64,000 bases of DNA from Variovorax boronicumulans (GCF_029892485.1 NZ_JARXVG010000004.1:124001-188000), one strand, 5' to 3'. Counted from the stretch's first letter, positions 35,566 through 44,765 are shown. The notes: generated by a model from the letters alone, not told the origin. Numbers and translations: made by a program.

Positions 35566-36000
35566 TTATTGCGGCGTACCGGTCTTGTCGGTCGGATTGG
35601 TGGGGACTGCCGGACGTTCGCCCTTCTCGCCGAACTGCGGCTTCACCTTGCGCGCCTGCTGGCTGACTTCGGCCCGCGACTGTTCCCCGGTCGGCCGCGG
35701 CATCGCATTGGGCTGGTGGTTGACGGTGGTCGTCGCCTCGCCCTTGGGCACCATGCTGTTGGCGTTGTTGCGGTTCTGCACGCGCGCCTCGGCCTTCACC
35801 GCGTCGCGGGAGGCAGGCATCGAGTTGTCGGGGCGCTGGGTCGGATTGGCCACGCCGGCCGGTGTCATCGTGCTGGCCTGTCCGCCCACGGACGGATCTG
35901 GCTGCGCGGGAATGGAGGTGGCCTGGGCCATGGCGCCACCGGCCGCGGCCATCAGCACGGCAAGGACCGTACTTCGAAAAATAGCTGTCTGCTGCTTCAT
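35566..36000 (-). CDS. small exported protein of unknown function
   Basis: A 144-residue protein with a clear signal peptide ([24 protein letters not shown]). The mature part is low-complexity, rich in Pro, Asn, Gln and Ala, with no recognisable domain and few hydrophobic residues, so it is probably unfolded in the periplasm. The start ATG is at 35998-36000; longer frames upstream have no signal sequence. It shares the terminator with the Spy-like gene. Confidence 0.7.
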   Translation of the reverse strand: MKQQTAIFRSTVLAVLMAAAGGAMAQATSIPAQPDPSVGGQASTMTPAGVANPTQRPDNSMPASRDAVKAEARVQNRNNANSMVPKGEATTTVNHQPNAMPRPTGEQSRAEVSQQARKVKPQFGEKGERPAVPTNPTDKTGTPQ

Positions 36001-36124
36001 GGTGTGTTCCTTTGCTTGTCTCGAAAGAGTGATGGATGGAGAACCTTGGGCGGCCTTGTGGCCAGCCCTGAAATCACCGTAGGAGGCGCTAGCAGCGGCC
36101 CGTGTCGGGGTGCGGCAGGCCTGG

Positions 36125-36195
36125 CTGTAGGAGCCGGCCTCCCACGAACGAAAGGCGCGGAGCACGCCACGGAAGAAGGTGGCGCGTTCCTACAG
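36125..36195. repeat. spaced inverted repeat CTGTAGGA...TCCTACAG
   Basis: Eight-bp arms at 36125-36132 and 36188-36195, each set in GC-rich surroundings of similar layout. Dispersed REP-like elements with a CTGTAGGAGC core are known in other Proteobacteria, so this may be a degenerate pair. It lies in the 228-bp gap between two divergent genes. Confidence 0.35.
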
Positions 36196-36228
36196 GCGCG
36201 CCCGGTGCCGCAACGTACAACCCATCCG

Positions 36229-37011
36229 ATGTCTTCTTCGCCGATCCCCGATGCAGCGCCCGCACCGACCTCGCTCAAGGTCATGACGGTGAACACCCAC
36301 AAGGGCTTCACCGCGCTGAACCGCAAGTTCATCCTTCCCGAGCTGCGCGATGCCGTGCGCACGGTGGGCGCCGACGTGGTGTTCCTGCAGGAAGTGCTGG
36401 GCACGCATTCGCGCCATTCGCGCAAGGTGAGCAACTGGCCGGAGGCGCCGCACTACGAATTCCTGGCCGACACCATGTGGCCGCAGTTCGCCTATGGCCG
36501 CAACGCCGTGTATCCGAAGGGCCACCACGGCAACGCGGTGCTGTCGAAATTTCCGATCGTGCATTTCCGCAACCACGACGTGTCGGTGAGCGGCCCCGAG
36601 AAGCGCGGCCTCCTGCACTGCGTGCTGCGCCTGCCGGGCCGCACGGTCGATGTGCATGTGATCTGCGCGCACCTGGGGCTGGCCGAAGTGCACCGGCAGC
36701 AGCAGCTCGAATTGCTCTGCCACATCGTGCGCGACGAAGTGCCGGCCGATGCGCCGCTGATCGTCGCGGGCGACTTCAACGACTGGCGCGGCCGGGCGCA
36801 CGAGGTGCTGGAAAAAGGCGCCGCGCTGCGCGAAGTGTTCGTGCACGCCAACGGCCGGGCCGCGAAGACGTTTCCCTCGCGCTTCCCGGTGCTCGCGCTG
36901 GACCGCATCTACGTGCGCAACGCCGGCGTGCACGCGCCGGTGGTGCTGCCGCGCCGGCCCTGGTCGCATCTTTCGGACCACGCGCCACTGGTGGCGGACA
37001 TCGATCTCTGA
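36229..37011 (+). CDS. endonuclease/exonuclease/phosphatase family protein (YbhP-like)
   Basis: A 260-residue member of the EEP superfamily. Catalytic motifs are visible: VNTHKGF, Glu in [22 protein letters not shown] and [10 protein letters not shown]. The gene is followed by clsB (13 nt) and a YbhN-like membrane protein (28 nt), the same order as ybhP-clsB-ybhN in E. coli, so a role in phospholipid-related hydrolysis is likely rather than DNA repair. The start is taken at ATG 36229; the open frame is much longer but its upstream part overlaps the terminator and a gene on the other strand. Confidence 0.85.
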   Translation: MSSSPIPDAAPAPTSLKVMTVNTHKGFTALNRKFILPELRDAVRTVGADVVFLQEVLGTHSRHSRKVSNWPEAPHYEFLADTMWPQFAYGRNAVYPKGHHGNAVLSKFPIVHFRNHDVSVSGPEKRGLLHCVLRLPGRTVDVHVICAHLGLAEVHRQQQLELLCHIVRDEVPADAPLIVAGDFNDWRGRAHEVLEKGAALREVFVHANGRAAKTFPSRFPVLALDRIYVRNAGVHAPVVLPRRPWSHLSDHAPLVADIDL

Positions 37012-37024
37012 AGCGGGCTGCACC

Positions 37025-38287
37025 ATGAGCAACGGCAACCATTGGGTCGGCGGGAACCGCATCGAGCTGCTCGAGAACGGCGAGGAGTTCTTTCCGCGCG
37101 TGTTCGATGCGATCCGCGGGGCGCAGCGCGAAGTGATCGTCGAGACCTTCATCCTGTTCGAAGACAAGGTCGGGCTGGGATTGCACGCGGCGCTGCGCGA
37201 AGCGGCGCAACGCGGCGCCAAGGTCGACCTGATGATCGACGGCTTCGGCTCGCCCGATCTCTCGCGCGAGTTCATCGAGGGGCTGACCTCGGTGGGCGTG
37301 AAGGTGCGGGTGTTCGACCCCGGCCACCGTTTCATGGGACAGCGGCTCAACGTGTTCCGTCGCATGCACCGCAAGATCGTGGTGGTCGATGGCGAACGCG
37401 CCTTCGTCGGCGGCATCAACTATTCCGCTGACCACCTGCTGGACTTCGGCCCCAAGGCCAAGCAGGACTACGCAGTGGAGCTCGCCGGCCCGATCGTGGC
37501 GGAGATCCACCAGTTCGTGCTGCGTGCCATCGCCGTCGGCGGCAAGGGCGCGGGGTGGTTCCGGCGCCGGCTCAAGCAGGCGCCTTCCGTGCGCCAGACC
37601 ACGGCCGGCGAGGCCGATGCGATCTTCGTGACGCGCGACAACCGGCGCCACACCAACGACATCGAGCGCCACTACCGCGCCGCGATCCGCTCGGCGCGCC
37701 AGCGCATCGTGATCGCCAATGCGTATTTCTTTCCGGGCTACCGGCTCATCAAGGAACTGCGGCGCGCCGCGCGCCGCGGCGTGGACGTGCGGCTCATCCT
37801 GCAGGGCGAGCCCGACATGCCGATCGTCAAGACGGCCGCGAGCATGCTGTACCACCACCTGCTGCACGCGGGCGTTCGCATCTACGAGTACCGCGACCGG
37901 CCGCTGCACGGCAAGGTCGCGCTGATGGACGACCGCTGGAGCACGGTGGGCTCGAGCAACCTCGATCCGCTGAGCCTGTCGCTCAACCTGGAGGCCAACG
38001 TGGTCGTGCGTGACAAGGCCTTCAACGAGGTGCTGTGGCAGCGCATGGACCAGCTCATGCAGCACAGCTGCAAGCGGATCGACACCGAAGACCTCGCGAG
38101 CGAATGGAGTGGATGGCGGCTGGTGCGCAGTTTCTTCATCTTCCACTTCCTGCGCTGGTATCCCGCGTGGCTGAACCGCCTGCCGCGCCACGTGCCGCGC
38201 CTGACGCCCGCCGAGGCGACCGACCTGGCCCAACGCCAGAAGGACGCCGAGAGCACCGGCGGCGCCACGCAGACGGAAGCGGCATGA
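37025..38287 (+). CDS. clsB: cardiolipin synthase ClsB
   Basis: A 420-residue phospholipase D-superfamily protein with two HKD motifs: His115/Lys117/Asp122 in HRKIVVVDG, and HGKVALMDD near residue 296. It lacks the N-terminal transmembrane helices of ClsA, as ClsB does. It makes cardiolipin by joining phosphatidylglycerol with another phospholipid at the inner membrane. It sits in a ybhP-clsB-ybhN-type operon. Confidence 0.9.
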   Translation: MSNGNHWVGGNRIELLENGEEFFPRVFDAIRGAQREVIVETFILFEDKVGLGLHAALREAAQRGAKVDLMIDGFGSPDLSREFIEGLTSVGVKVRVFDPGHRFMGQRLNVFRRMHRKIVVVDGERAFVGGINYSADHLLDFGPKAKQDYAVELAGPIVAEIHQFVLRAIAVGGKGAGWFRRRLKQAPSVRQTTAGEADAIFVTRDNRRHTNDIERHYRAAIRSARQRIVIANAYFFPGYRLIKELRRAARRGVDVRLILQGEPDMPIVKTAASMLYHHLLHAGVRIYEYRDRPLHGKVALMDDRWSTVGSSNLDPLSLSLNLEANVVVRDKAFNEVLWQRMDQLMQHSCKRIDTEDLASEWSGWRLVRSFFIFHFLRWYPAWLNRLPRHVPRLTPAEATDLAQRQKDAESTGGATQTEAA

Positions 38288-38315
38288 ACCTCATCACGAG
38301 CAGCCCCGCCAGCCG

Positions 38316-39278
38316 ATGACCACGACGGCCCTCGCTCGCCAGTCCTGGTGGCCCTGGGCCCGCCGCGTGGTCGTGTGGGGCTTCTTCGGGCTCGTCGCCT
38401 GGCTGTTGGTGAACCAGGCGCGCGCTATCGACTGGGACGAGGTGCTCCAGGCCATCCGCGCATTGCCCGCGACCACGCTCCTGGCGGCGGGCGCGCTGGC
38501 CGCATCCAGTTTCGCGCTCTACAGCACCTACGACCTGCTGGGCCGGCACTTGACCCGGCACAAGCTGGGCGCCGGCAGCGTGATGGGCGTGACCTTCATC
38601 AGCTACGCCTTCAACCTGAACTTCGGCTCGCTGGTCGGCGGCGTGGCCTTTCGCTACCGGCTCTATTCGCGCCTGGGCCTAGGCAACGAGACCATCACCC
38701 GCGTGCTGGGCTTCAGCATGCTGACCAACTGGCTCGGCTACCTGGTGGTGGCCGGCGCGGCCTTCTTTTTCTGGCCGATGACGCTGCCGCCCGAATGGAA
38801 GATCGGCAGCGGCGGCCTGCGCATCCTCGGCGCGGTGCTGCTGGCGGTGTCGGCGGGCTACCTGGCGCTGTGCGCTTTCTCGGCGGGGCGCATCTGGCGC
38901 GTGCGCGGCCACACCCACACGTTCAAGACGCCGGGGCTCGCGATGGCGCTGCTGCAGCTGGCGATGTCGTGCCTGAACTGGTCGCTCATGGGCGGCGTGA
39001 TCTGGCTGCTGCTGCAGGGCCAGGTCGGCTATCCGCACGTGCTCGCGGTGCTGCTGGTGGCCGCGGTGGCCGGCGTCGTCACGCACGTGCCGGCGGGGCT
39101 GGGGGTGCTCGAGGCGGTGTTTGTCGCGCTGCTGTCGTACCAGGTGCCGGGGGCCACGCTGCTGGGGGCGCTGCTGGCCTATCGCGGGCTTTATTACCTG
39201 CTGCCGCTGGTCGTTGCCCTGGTGGGATATCTGGTGACGGAAGTGCGCGCGAAGCGGCTGCGAACGGGTGATTTGTAA
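38316..39278 (+). CDS. YbhN-like membrane protein (lysylphosphatidylglycerol synthase TM family, UPF0104)
   Basis: A 320-residue polytopic protein with about eight hydrophobic segments. Characteristic segments of the family are SYAFNLNFGSLVGGVAFRYRLYSRLG (about 85-110) and the C-terminal THVPAGLGVLEAVFVALL followed by a YRGLYYLLPL helix. It lacks the soluble synthetase domain of MprF. It is a likely lipid flippase or partner of ClsB, as inferred from conserved operon order. Confidence 0.85.
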   Translation: MTTTALARQSWWPWARRVVVWGFFGLVAWLLVNQARAIDWDEVLQAIRALPATTLLAAGALAASSFALYSTYDLLGRHLTRHKLGAGSVMGVTFISYAFNLNFGSLVGGVAFRYRLYSRLGLGNETITRVLGFSMLTNWLGYLVVAGAAFFFWPMTLPPEWKIGSGGLRILGAVLLAVSAGYLALCAFSAGRIWRVRGHTHTFKTPGLAMALLQLAMSCLNWSLMGGVIWLLLQGQVGYPHVLAVLLVAAVAGVVTHVPAGLGVLEAVFVALLSYQVPGATLLGALLAYRGLYYLLPLVVALVGYLVTEVRAKRLRTGDL

Positions 39279-39416
39279 GAAACGTGCGATCAGCGCGCGC
39301 ATTTCGTGCCTTGAAAGCAGGACTTCTTCTCTTACCGGGCTTGTTTTTGTTGCACCGCAGCAATTGCAACTCGCGAGGCCTATAGTGGGTTCTCCCTCCC
39401 CCACGTATCACCTCAC

Positions 39417-39914
39417 ATGTCATCTCTCAGTTCCACCGCCCGTCTGGCCAATCCGCTCATGCAGTGGCTCGACCTGGCCCTCAAGACCAACGAGATGCTG
39501 CTGTCCTCCGGCTCGGTGATCCGCATGCGGACCGAGCGCATCGCCAAGGCCGGGCTCACGCCCAGCGCAGCCGACCTGGCGGAGTTCCAGCTCATGGGGC
39601 ACGAGAAGCTCGCCGCCGCAAGCGAGTCGGGCATTGCGATGGTCAAGCAATGGCACAGCAGCCATTTCTCGCTGGCCAACAAGGCGCTGCAGCAGTGGCT
39701 CCAGAGCACGACGGCCTTCTTCTCGATGGCCGGCAGCCTCACCCCCGCACAGGCCGCCGCGCGCAGCGATGCCTTCGTGCAGACCGCGACCCGCACGGCG
39801 ACCGCCGCCGGCCAGCTTTCCGGCTTTGCCGCCCGCATCGCTCGCGAAGGGCTCAAGCCCATTCATGCCGCGGCCACGTCGAACGCGCGCCGGTTGGCCG
39901 AACTGCAATCCTGA
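39417..39914 (+). CDS. phasin-like protein (polyhydroxyalkanoate granule-associated)
   Basis: A 165-residue all-alpha protein without signal peptide. It has amphipathic, Ala/Ser/Gln-rich helices with the pattern of the phasin family (QWLDLALKTNEMLLSSGSVI, FQLMGHEKLAAASESG, FVQTATRTATAAGQ). Phasins coat PHA granules, and Variovorax relatives accumulate PHB. No pha genes are nearby. Assignment is by overall look, since the family has few fixed motifs. Confidence 0.6.
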   Translation: MSSLSSTARLANPLMQWLDLALKTNEMLLSSGSVIRMRTERIAKAGLTPSAADLAEFQLMGHEKLAAASESGIAMVKQWHSSHFSLANKALQQWLQSTTAFFSMAGSLTPAQAAARSDAFVQTATRTATAAGQLSGFAARIAREGLKPIHAAATSNARRLAELQS

Positions 39915-39938
39915 AGAAGAAACAGCGCTGAGGGCCGC

Positions 39939-41126
39939 TCAGGCCCGCGCGGGCACCAGCGTCAGCAGCGTGATTTCCGAAGGCGCGCCAAAGCGCTTCG
40001 GCGGACCCCAGTACCCGGTGCCCCGGCTCACATAGACCCACATGTCGTGCAAGCGGTGCAGGCCCGCCGTGAAGGGCTGCTGCATCGGCACGAACAGGTT
40101 CCACGGAAAGAACTGGCCGCCGTGCGTGTGGCCCGACAGCTGCAGCTGGTAACCCGCAGCCGCCGCCACCATCGCGCTTCGCGGCTGGTGCGCCAGCAGC
40201 ACGCGCGTGTGCACCAGCGGCGGTGCATCGAACAGCGCCAGGTGCGGATCGCTCGCATGCGCCGCGTCGAAGTGCCCGGCGGTGAAGTCGGTCACGCCCG
40301 CCAGCACCAACGCGCTTTCGAACAGTTCCTCGTCGTTCTGCGCGCCGCGCACATTGCGCGTTTGCAGCACCACATGCTCGTTGAGCAGCACCTTCAGCCC
40401 GAGCCGGCGCAGCTCGTCAATCCATGCATGGGCGCCCGCGTAGTACTCATGGTTGCCGGTAACCACGAAGGTGCCGTGGCGCGCGCGCAGCCTTGCGAGC
40501 GGCGCGATGTGCTCGCGCAGTTCGGGCACCGTGCCGTCCACGAGGTCGCCGGTGATCGCGATGGCATCGGCGCCGAGCCGGTTCACCGCATCGACGATGC
40601 GCTGGATGTAGGCGCTGCGGATCGTCGGCCCGACGTGGATGTCGCTGAGCTGCGCGATCGTGAAGCCCTCGAGCGCCGCCGGCAGCCCGTGGATCGGCAC
40701 CTCGACACGCTTCACGCTGGCCGTGCGGCGCGCATTGGCAAAGCCGACCAGAGAAGTGCCGGTGGCCATCGCCAGCACCGCCAGCGCGCTCCATGGCAGG
40801 AGCGCATTCCAGCGCACCTGCGCCACACCGAGCGCACTCACCAGCCATGTGATCAGGAGACCGCCATCGCGCAGCAGCGTCAGCACGAACATCGACGAGA
40901 ACCAGCCCATGCTGATCAGGCCAACCCACTTGAGCACCTCGCCCACTGAGGCATGGGCCACGATGCGGCGCGAAACGAAAGGCAGCGGGATCGTGAAGGC
41001 CGACACCGCCAGCAGCACCAGCACCAGCGGCCAGGCGGGCGTGAGCGTGGCCAGCGCGGGCAGGAGGCGCAGCGCTATGTAGACGTGCAACAGCGCGGTC
41101 AGGGCGCTCAGGGGGCGGATCGGCAT
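39939..41126 (-). CDS. membrane-bound metallophosphoesterase
   Basis: A 395-residue protein with four or five hydrophobic helices in the first 150 residues, then a calcineurin-like phosphoesterase domain. The five metal motifs are present: LSDIHVG, GDLVDG, GNHEYY, a histidine in LLAHQP and SGHTHGGQFFPW. This resembles the YkuE/LpxH-like group of membrane-linked phosphoesterases that act on lipids. The ATG at 41124-41126 is chosen; the frame extends 20 residues upstream without a better site. Confidence 0.88.
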   Translation of the reverse strand: MPIRPLSALTALLHVYIALRLLPALATLTPAWPLVLVLLAVSAFTIPLPFVSRRIVAHASVGEVLKWVGLISMGWFSSMFVLTLLRDGGLLITWLVSALGVAQVRWNALLPWSALAVLAMATGTSLVGFANARRTASVKRVEVPIHGLPAALEGFTIAQLSDIHVGPTIRSAYIQRIVDAVNRLGADAIAITGDLVDGTVPELREHIAPLARLRARHGTFVVTGNHEYYAGAHAWIDELRRLGLKVLLNEHVVLQTRNVRGAQNDEELFESALVLAGVTDFTAGHFDAAHASDPHLALFDAPPLVHTRVLLAHQPRSAMVAAAAGYQLQLSGHTHGGQFFPWNLFVPMQQPFTAGLHRLHDMWVYVSRGTGYWGPPKRFGAPSEITLLTLVPARA

Positions 41127-41211
41127 CGGGGCAATGGGTTCGGGCAGTGCCCGGGATACACCACCTGCAAGGCGCATGCCGCGCATTCAAGGTGCCCGAT
41201 GAGGCCGTGTT

Positions 41212-41230
41212 CGCTATTTTTTCTATAGCG
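41212..41230. repeat. AT-rich CGCTAT...ATAGCG mini-hairpin, copy 3
   Basis: CGCTAT (41212-41217) and ATAGCG (41225-41230) flank a T-rich loop. It lies in the 194-bp gap between the metallophosphoesterase start and the stop of the next reverse-strand gene, where it could also end transcription. Confidence 0.5.
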
Positions 41231-41320
41231 CACGATGCCCGGATAGCGGGCGCTGCGGCTTGGCGAGCCTCGGCATCTTGCGGCCTGCCGCACGCCGGGC
41301 CGGCGCCCGGCACCGCCGCG

Positions 41321-41815
41321 TCACTGCACCGTGCGCGTGCCGGCCGAGGCCATGTCGGTGCCCGCAGGCCATTCGAAGACGGCCTTCGCAGCCGCGCCCT
41401 GCAGCACATGCACCGATTGCTTCAGCACCTGGCTGCCGATCCGCGCCTCGACCTCGTAGGTGCCCGGCTCCAGCCGCGCCACCATGAACGGGCCGCCCGA
41501 CACCACGTTGTCGAGCAGCGCGGTGCCGCGGCTGTCGCGCACCGTGACATGCACGCCGGCCGCGAAATCGGCGTTGCCCTTGTGGTCCTTGACCGCGAAT
41601 TCGAAGGTCGCGGGCCAGCGCGGGGACACGGTTTCCATCAGCTGTGCCTCATCGCTGCCGATGCCGCCGCTCATGTACTCGACGCCGTGCGCCATGTGGA
41701 TCGGCGGGTTCTCCGCCGCCTGGGCCGACGAAAACGCGCCGAGCAGCACGGCGCCGCACAGCATGGCAACCGCCAGCGGGCGCTTGCTCGAAGAAGATGA
41801 AAAACGGGAGGTCAT
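41321..41815 (-). CDS. exported protein of unknown function, paralogue A of a tandem pair
   Basis: A 164-residue protein with a signal peptide ending near SSAQA-A. The mature part begins ENPPIHMAHGVEYMSGG and has a predicted beta-sandwich, carboxypeptidase-regulatory-like region (GGPFMVARLEPGTYEVEARIG), ending in a W-containing strand. It is clearly related to the next protein (shared NPPI..A.G.EYM.GG, EA..ME.V.PRW.AT.E..V.D.KG). I do not recognise a named family. A periplasmic binding or scaffold role is possible. Confidence 0.7.
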   Translation of the reverse strand: MTSRFSSSSSKRPLAVAMLCGAVLLGAFSSAQAAENPPIHMAHGVEYMSGGIGSDEAQLMETVSPRWPATFEFAVKDHKGNADFAAGVHVTVRDSRGTALLDNVVSGGPFMVARLEPGTYEVEARIGSQVLKQSVHVLQGAAAKAVFEWPAGTDMASAGTRTVQ

Positions 41816-41940
41816 GGTCCTGAATCCTTTCCTGGTCGTGGTGGCGAGAAGCCACGGTGCCAATGTGCGGCGCACGGCTTAGGCAAGGCTGACCACAGGC
41901 CGCGGCTTGCGCGCGGCCCGAGGTGGATGGAGGACGCCGC

Positions 41941-42459
41941 TCAGCGAGCGACGGAGGTCTGCGCCAGTGCCTGCGGCATCGGCGGCGTGACCGAGGCCAT
42001 GTCGAAGTTCGAGGGCCAGAGGAACGAGGCGCGGGCCGGGCTTCCGGCGATCACGATCAGCGACTGCGTGAGCGTGAGACCGCCCAGCGTGACGTTCACG
42101 TCGTAGGCGCCCGGGTCCAGGCGCGCGAGCATGTAGGGCGACTGCGTCTGCACGTCCATCACCGTCTGTCCGGTGTATTTCTGGCGGATCTGGACCGAGG
42201 CCTTGGCCGGGAACCCGGCGAGCTGCGCGCCCTTGCCGTCGCTCACGCCCATCTCGATGGTCGCGGCCCAGCGCGGCGCCACCATTTCCATGAACTCGGC
42301 CTCGCCCTTGGCGGCACCGCCGCACATGTACTCGATGCCCTGCGCCACCTGGATGGGCGGGTTCGTGAAAGCGTGGGCCGGCAAAACGGCCCCGAGGAAT
42401 GCTGCTGCACCGCCCAGTACCAAAGCAGCCAGTGGCCGCCGGAGACGCTCAGGGTTCAT
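41941..42459 (-). CDS. exported protein of unknown function, paralogue B of a tandem pair
   Basis: A 172-residue protein with a signal peptide ending near LPAHA-F. It is a paralogue of the protein encoded at 41321-41815, with the same mature start (TNPPIQVAQGIEYMCGGAAKGEAEFMEMVAPRW) and the same strand pattern (SPYMLARLDPGAYDVNVTLGG). It has one Cys in EYMCGG that the neighbour lacks. The two genes lie 125 nt apart on the same strand, which points to a tandem duplication that has diverged greatly. Confidence 0.7.
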   Translation of the reverse strand: MNPERLRRPLAALVLGGAAAFLGAVLPAHAFTNPPIQVAQGIEYMCGGAAKGEAEFMEMVAPRWAATIEMGVSDGKGAQLAGFPAKASVQIRQKYTGQTVMDVQTQSPYMLARLDPGAYDVNVTLGGLTLTQSLIVIAGSPARASFLWPSNFDMASVTPPMPQALAQTSVAR

Positions 42460-42540
42460 TGCTTGTTGTCCTCGATCTTGCATGACGTGAAATCCGTCGA
42501 GGATTTTGCTTAGCAAGAGTCGGGCTAGATATAGCGTTTA

Positions 42541-42587
42541 CGAGGAACGATCCTCGAAACAGAGTTGAACGCTATTGTTTTAATAGC
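42541..42587. repeat. two palindromes: CGAGGA...TCCTCG and mini-hairpin copy 4
   Basis: CGAGGA-ACGA-TCCTCG (42541-42556) is followed by GCTATT-GTTTT-AATAGC (42571-42587), the fourth copy of the mini-hairpin type. They lie in the 238-bp gap upstream of the paralogue B gene and past the LysR gene's stop. Confidence 0.5.
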
Positions 42588-42697
42588 TGATGACGGCCGT
42601 ATGACGGGCCTCGGGGCTGGTTTTGGGGCCTGACCTCACGGAAACCCTGAGGCGCAACGGTTCTGGGGCCTGGTCCGCACGAGTGCATGGGCTGTGT

Positions 42698-43636
42698 CTA
42701 CGGCGGTGCGTGGCTGCGGGCAGCGTGCTGTGGCTCATGGCCCAGCGGCGAATCCCGAAAAGCCTCGACCAGAAAGTCCACCATCACACGCACCTTCGCA
42801 CTGAGATGGCGGCGGCTCGCGTAGATGGCCAGGATGTCGATCGGGGGCATGCGGTAGCCGGGCATGACCTCGACCAGCCGGCCGGCCTGCACGTCCTGGC
42901 CGATCACGAAACGCGGCTGCCAGATGACGCCGCCACCAGCGAGCGCCGCGGCACGGGCGGTGTCGCCGTTGTTGGCCCGCAAGGCCCAGCGCACGCGCAC
43001 GGATTCCATCGTTCCGCCGGGGCCGGCGAACTGCCACTCGTCGGACGTCGCGCCGTACGTGTAGCCCAGGCACAGGTGCCGCGCCAGATCCGCCGGGACC
43101 ATGGGCATTCCATGGCGGGCAAGGTAGTCGGGCGAGGCGCAGACCAGGTTCTGCGAGCAGCCCAGGCGGCGCGCGATATGGTTGCCCGACGTGGTCCGCG
43201 AGATCCGGATGGCCAGGTCGTAGCTCTCTTCGACGATGTCCACCACGCGGTCGATGAGGGCGATGTCGAGCTCGACGTCGGGGTACTTCGCCATGAACTT
43301 CGGCCACAGTGGCGCGAGCACCAGGCTGCCGAAACTCAGCGGCGCGTTGATGCGCAGGCGCCCGCGCGGCTGCAGCGATGCGGTGGTCGCCAGAGCTTCC
43401 GTCTCCGCCACTTCCTCGAGGATCGACTTCGCCCGGTCGAACAGCGCCTCGCCGCCTTCCGTGAGCGACAAGCGGCGCGAGGTGCGGTTGATCAGCCGGG
43501 TGCGCAAGTGCGCTTCCAGCTCGTTGACGTAGCGCGTCACGTTGGCCGGAGAGGTGTCCAGCGCATCGGCCGCCTTGGTGAAACTGCCCCGCGCCACCAC
43601 GGTGACGAACACCTCGTACGCACGCAAACGGTCCAT
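42698..43636 (-). CDS. LysR-family transcriptional regulator
   Basis: A 312-residue regulator. The N-terminal winged helix spans about 1-60 (AYEVFVTVVARGSFTKAADALDTSPANVTRYVNELE); the effector-binding domain of the CrgA/AaeR-like type covers 88-295. It diverges from the hydrolase/SDR pair, and the shared 116-bp region holds a palindrome with its half-site repeated, so it is the likely regulator of those genes. ATG at 43634-43636 is preceded by GGAG; a second in-frame start 18 nt upstream falls inside the palindrome. Confidence 0.88.
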   Translation of the reverse strand: MDRLRAYEVFVTVVARGSFTKAADALDTSPANVTRYVNELEAHLRTRLINRTSRRLSLTEGGEALFDRAKSILEEVAETEALATTASLQPRGRLRINAPLSFGSLVLAPLWPKFMAKYPDVELDIALIDRVVDIVEESYDLAIRISRTTSGNHIARRLGCSQNLVCASPDYLARHGMPMVPADLARHLCLGYTYGATSDEWQFAGPGGTMESVRVRWALRANNGDTARAAALAGGGVIWQPRFVIGQDVQAGRLVEVMPGYRMPPIDILAIYASRRHLSAKVRVMVDFLVEAFRDSPLGHEPQHAARSHAPP

Positions 43637-43651
43637 GGGAGTTGCTCCGAT

Positions 43652-43711
43652 CATTCAGCAAAGCTGAATGAGTAAACCACTTTCGGGTCCTTCCTGAAAG
43701 CGAAGCTGAAT
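43652..43711. promoter_or_regulatory. LysR-type operator between divergent genes
   Basis: A perfect 8-bp dyad CATTCAGC-AAA-GCTGAATG (43652-43670) contains a T-N11-A core, the signature of LysR sites. A further half-site GCTGAAT occurs at 43705-43711, about 35 bp further, as expected for a second activation site near the hydrolase promoter. Confidence 0.7.
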
Positions 43712-43752
43712 CATAAATTCGTGTCACCCCCACCGACCGAAAGGAAGTTTCC

Positions 43753-44700
43753 ATGACCGACACCCCTCCCGCACCCACCCGTCGCGCACTGATCGCCGGC
43801 GCAGTCGCCGTTGGCGCCGCCCTGACCATGGGTCGCGCGGCGCACGCCGCACCGGCCGCCGACGCGGTGCCGGGCTTTCGCGCAGGCAGCGCCGAGGTCA
43901 ACGGCACCCGCATCCACTACCGCATCGGCGGCAGCGGGCCGGTCGTCGTGCTGCTGCACGGCTATGCCGAGACCGGGCACATGTGGAACCCGCTGATGCC
44001 GCTGCTCGCAAAAACACACACCGTGGTCGTGCCCGACCTTCGGGGCGCCGGTAATTCGTCGAAGCCCGAGATGGGCTATGGCAAGAAGAACATGGCCGTC
44101 GATATCCACGAGCTCGTCCGGTCGCTCGGCATCCGCAGCGTCAGCATCGTCGGCCACGACATCGGCCTGATGGTGGCCTACGCCTATGCCGCGCAGTTCC
44201 CTTCGGAGACCGACAAGGTGGTGCTCATGGACGCTTTCCTGCCCGGCATCGGCCAATGGCAGAACGTCTGGCTCTTGCGCGACCTGTGGCATTTCCATTT
44301 CCACGGCCCGACGCCGCTGGCGCTTGTGAAGGGGCGCGAACGCATCTATTTCGAGCACTTCTGGAACGACTTCGCGGCAGACCCGAAGCACTCGGTGCCC
44401 GAAGCCGATCGCCAGTTCTACGCCAAGGCCTATGCGCAGCCCGGGGGAATGCGCGCCGGCTTCGAATACTTCAAGGCCTTCGAGCAGGACGCGGCCGAGT
44501 TCGCCGAACTGGGCAAGACGCCGCTGCCCATGCCGATGCTGGTGCTCTCCGGCGAAAAGGCCGGCGGAACCTTCCTGATCGAGCAGGGCAAGATGGTTGC
44601 GACCAACGTGCATGGCGTGATCGTCAAGGGCTCTGGACACTGGCTGATGGAAGAGGCGCCGGAGCAGGTCATTCCGGCGCTGATCAGTTTCCTGGGCTAG
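43753..44700 (+). CDS. exported alpha/beta hydrolase with aspartate nucleophile (epoxide hydrolase-like)
   Basis: A 315-residue protein with a twin-arginine-type leader (PTRRALIAGAVAVGAALTMG). The alpha/beta fold shows LLHGYAET (68-75), PDLRGAGNSS (94-103) and the nucleophile elbow SIVGHDIG, in which Asp136 replaces the serine of esterases. Asp nucleophiles mark epoxide hydrolases and haloalkane or haloacetate dehalogenases. A late His lies in GSGHWLMEE. Export as a folded enzyme is likely. AAGGAAG precedes the ATG. It probably forms an operon with the SDR gene 65 nt downstream. Confidence 0.82.
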   Translation: MTDTPPAPTRRALIAGAVAVGAALTMGRAAHAAPAADAVPGFRAGSAEVNGTRIHYRIGGSGPVVVLLHGYAETGHMWNPLMPLLAKTHTVVVPDLRGAGNSSKPEMGYGKKNMAVDIHELVRSLGIRSVSIVGHDIGLMVAYAYAAQFPSETDKVVLMDAFLPGIGQWQNVWLLRDLWHFHFHGPTPLALVKGRERIYFEHFWNDFAADPKHSVPEADRQFYAKAYAQPGGMRAGFEYFKAFEQDAAEFAELGKTPLPMPMLVLSGEKAGGTFLIEQGKMVATNVHGVIVKGSGHWLMEEAPEQVIPALISFLG

Positions 44701-44765
44701 CGGAAGATGGAGTGAACCGCAGAGCGCAGGGTGCGCCAACGTCAAACTGACCAAGGAGAATTGAT

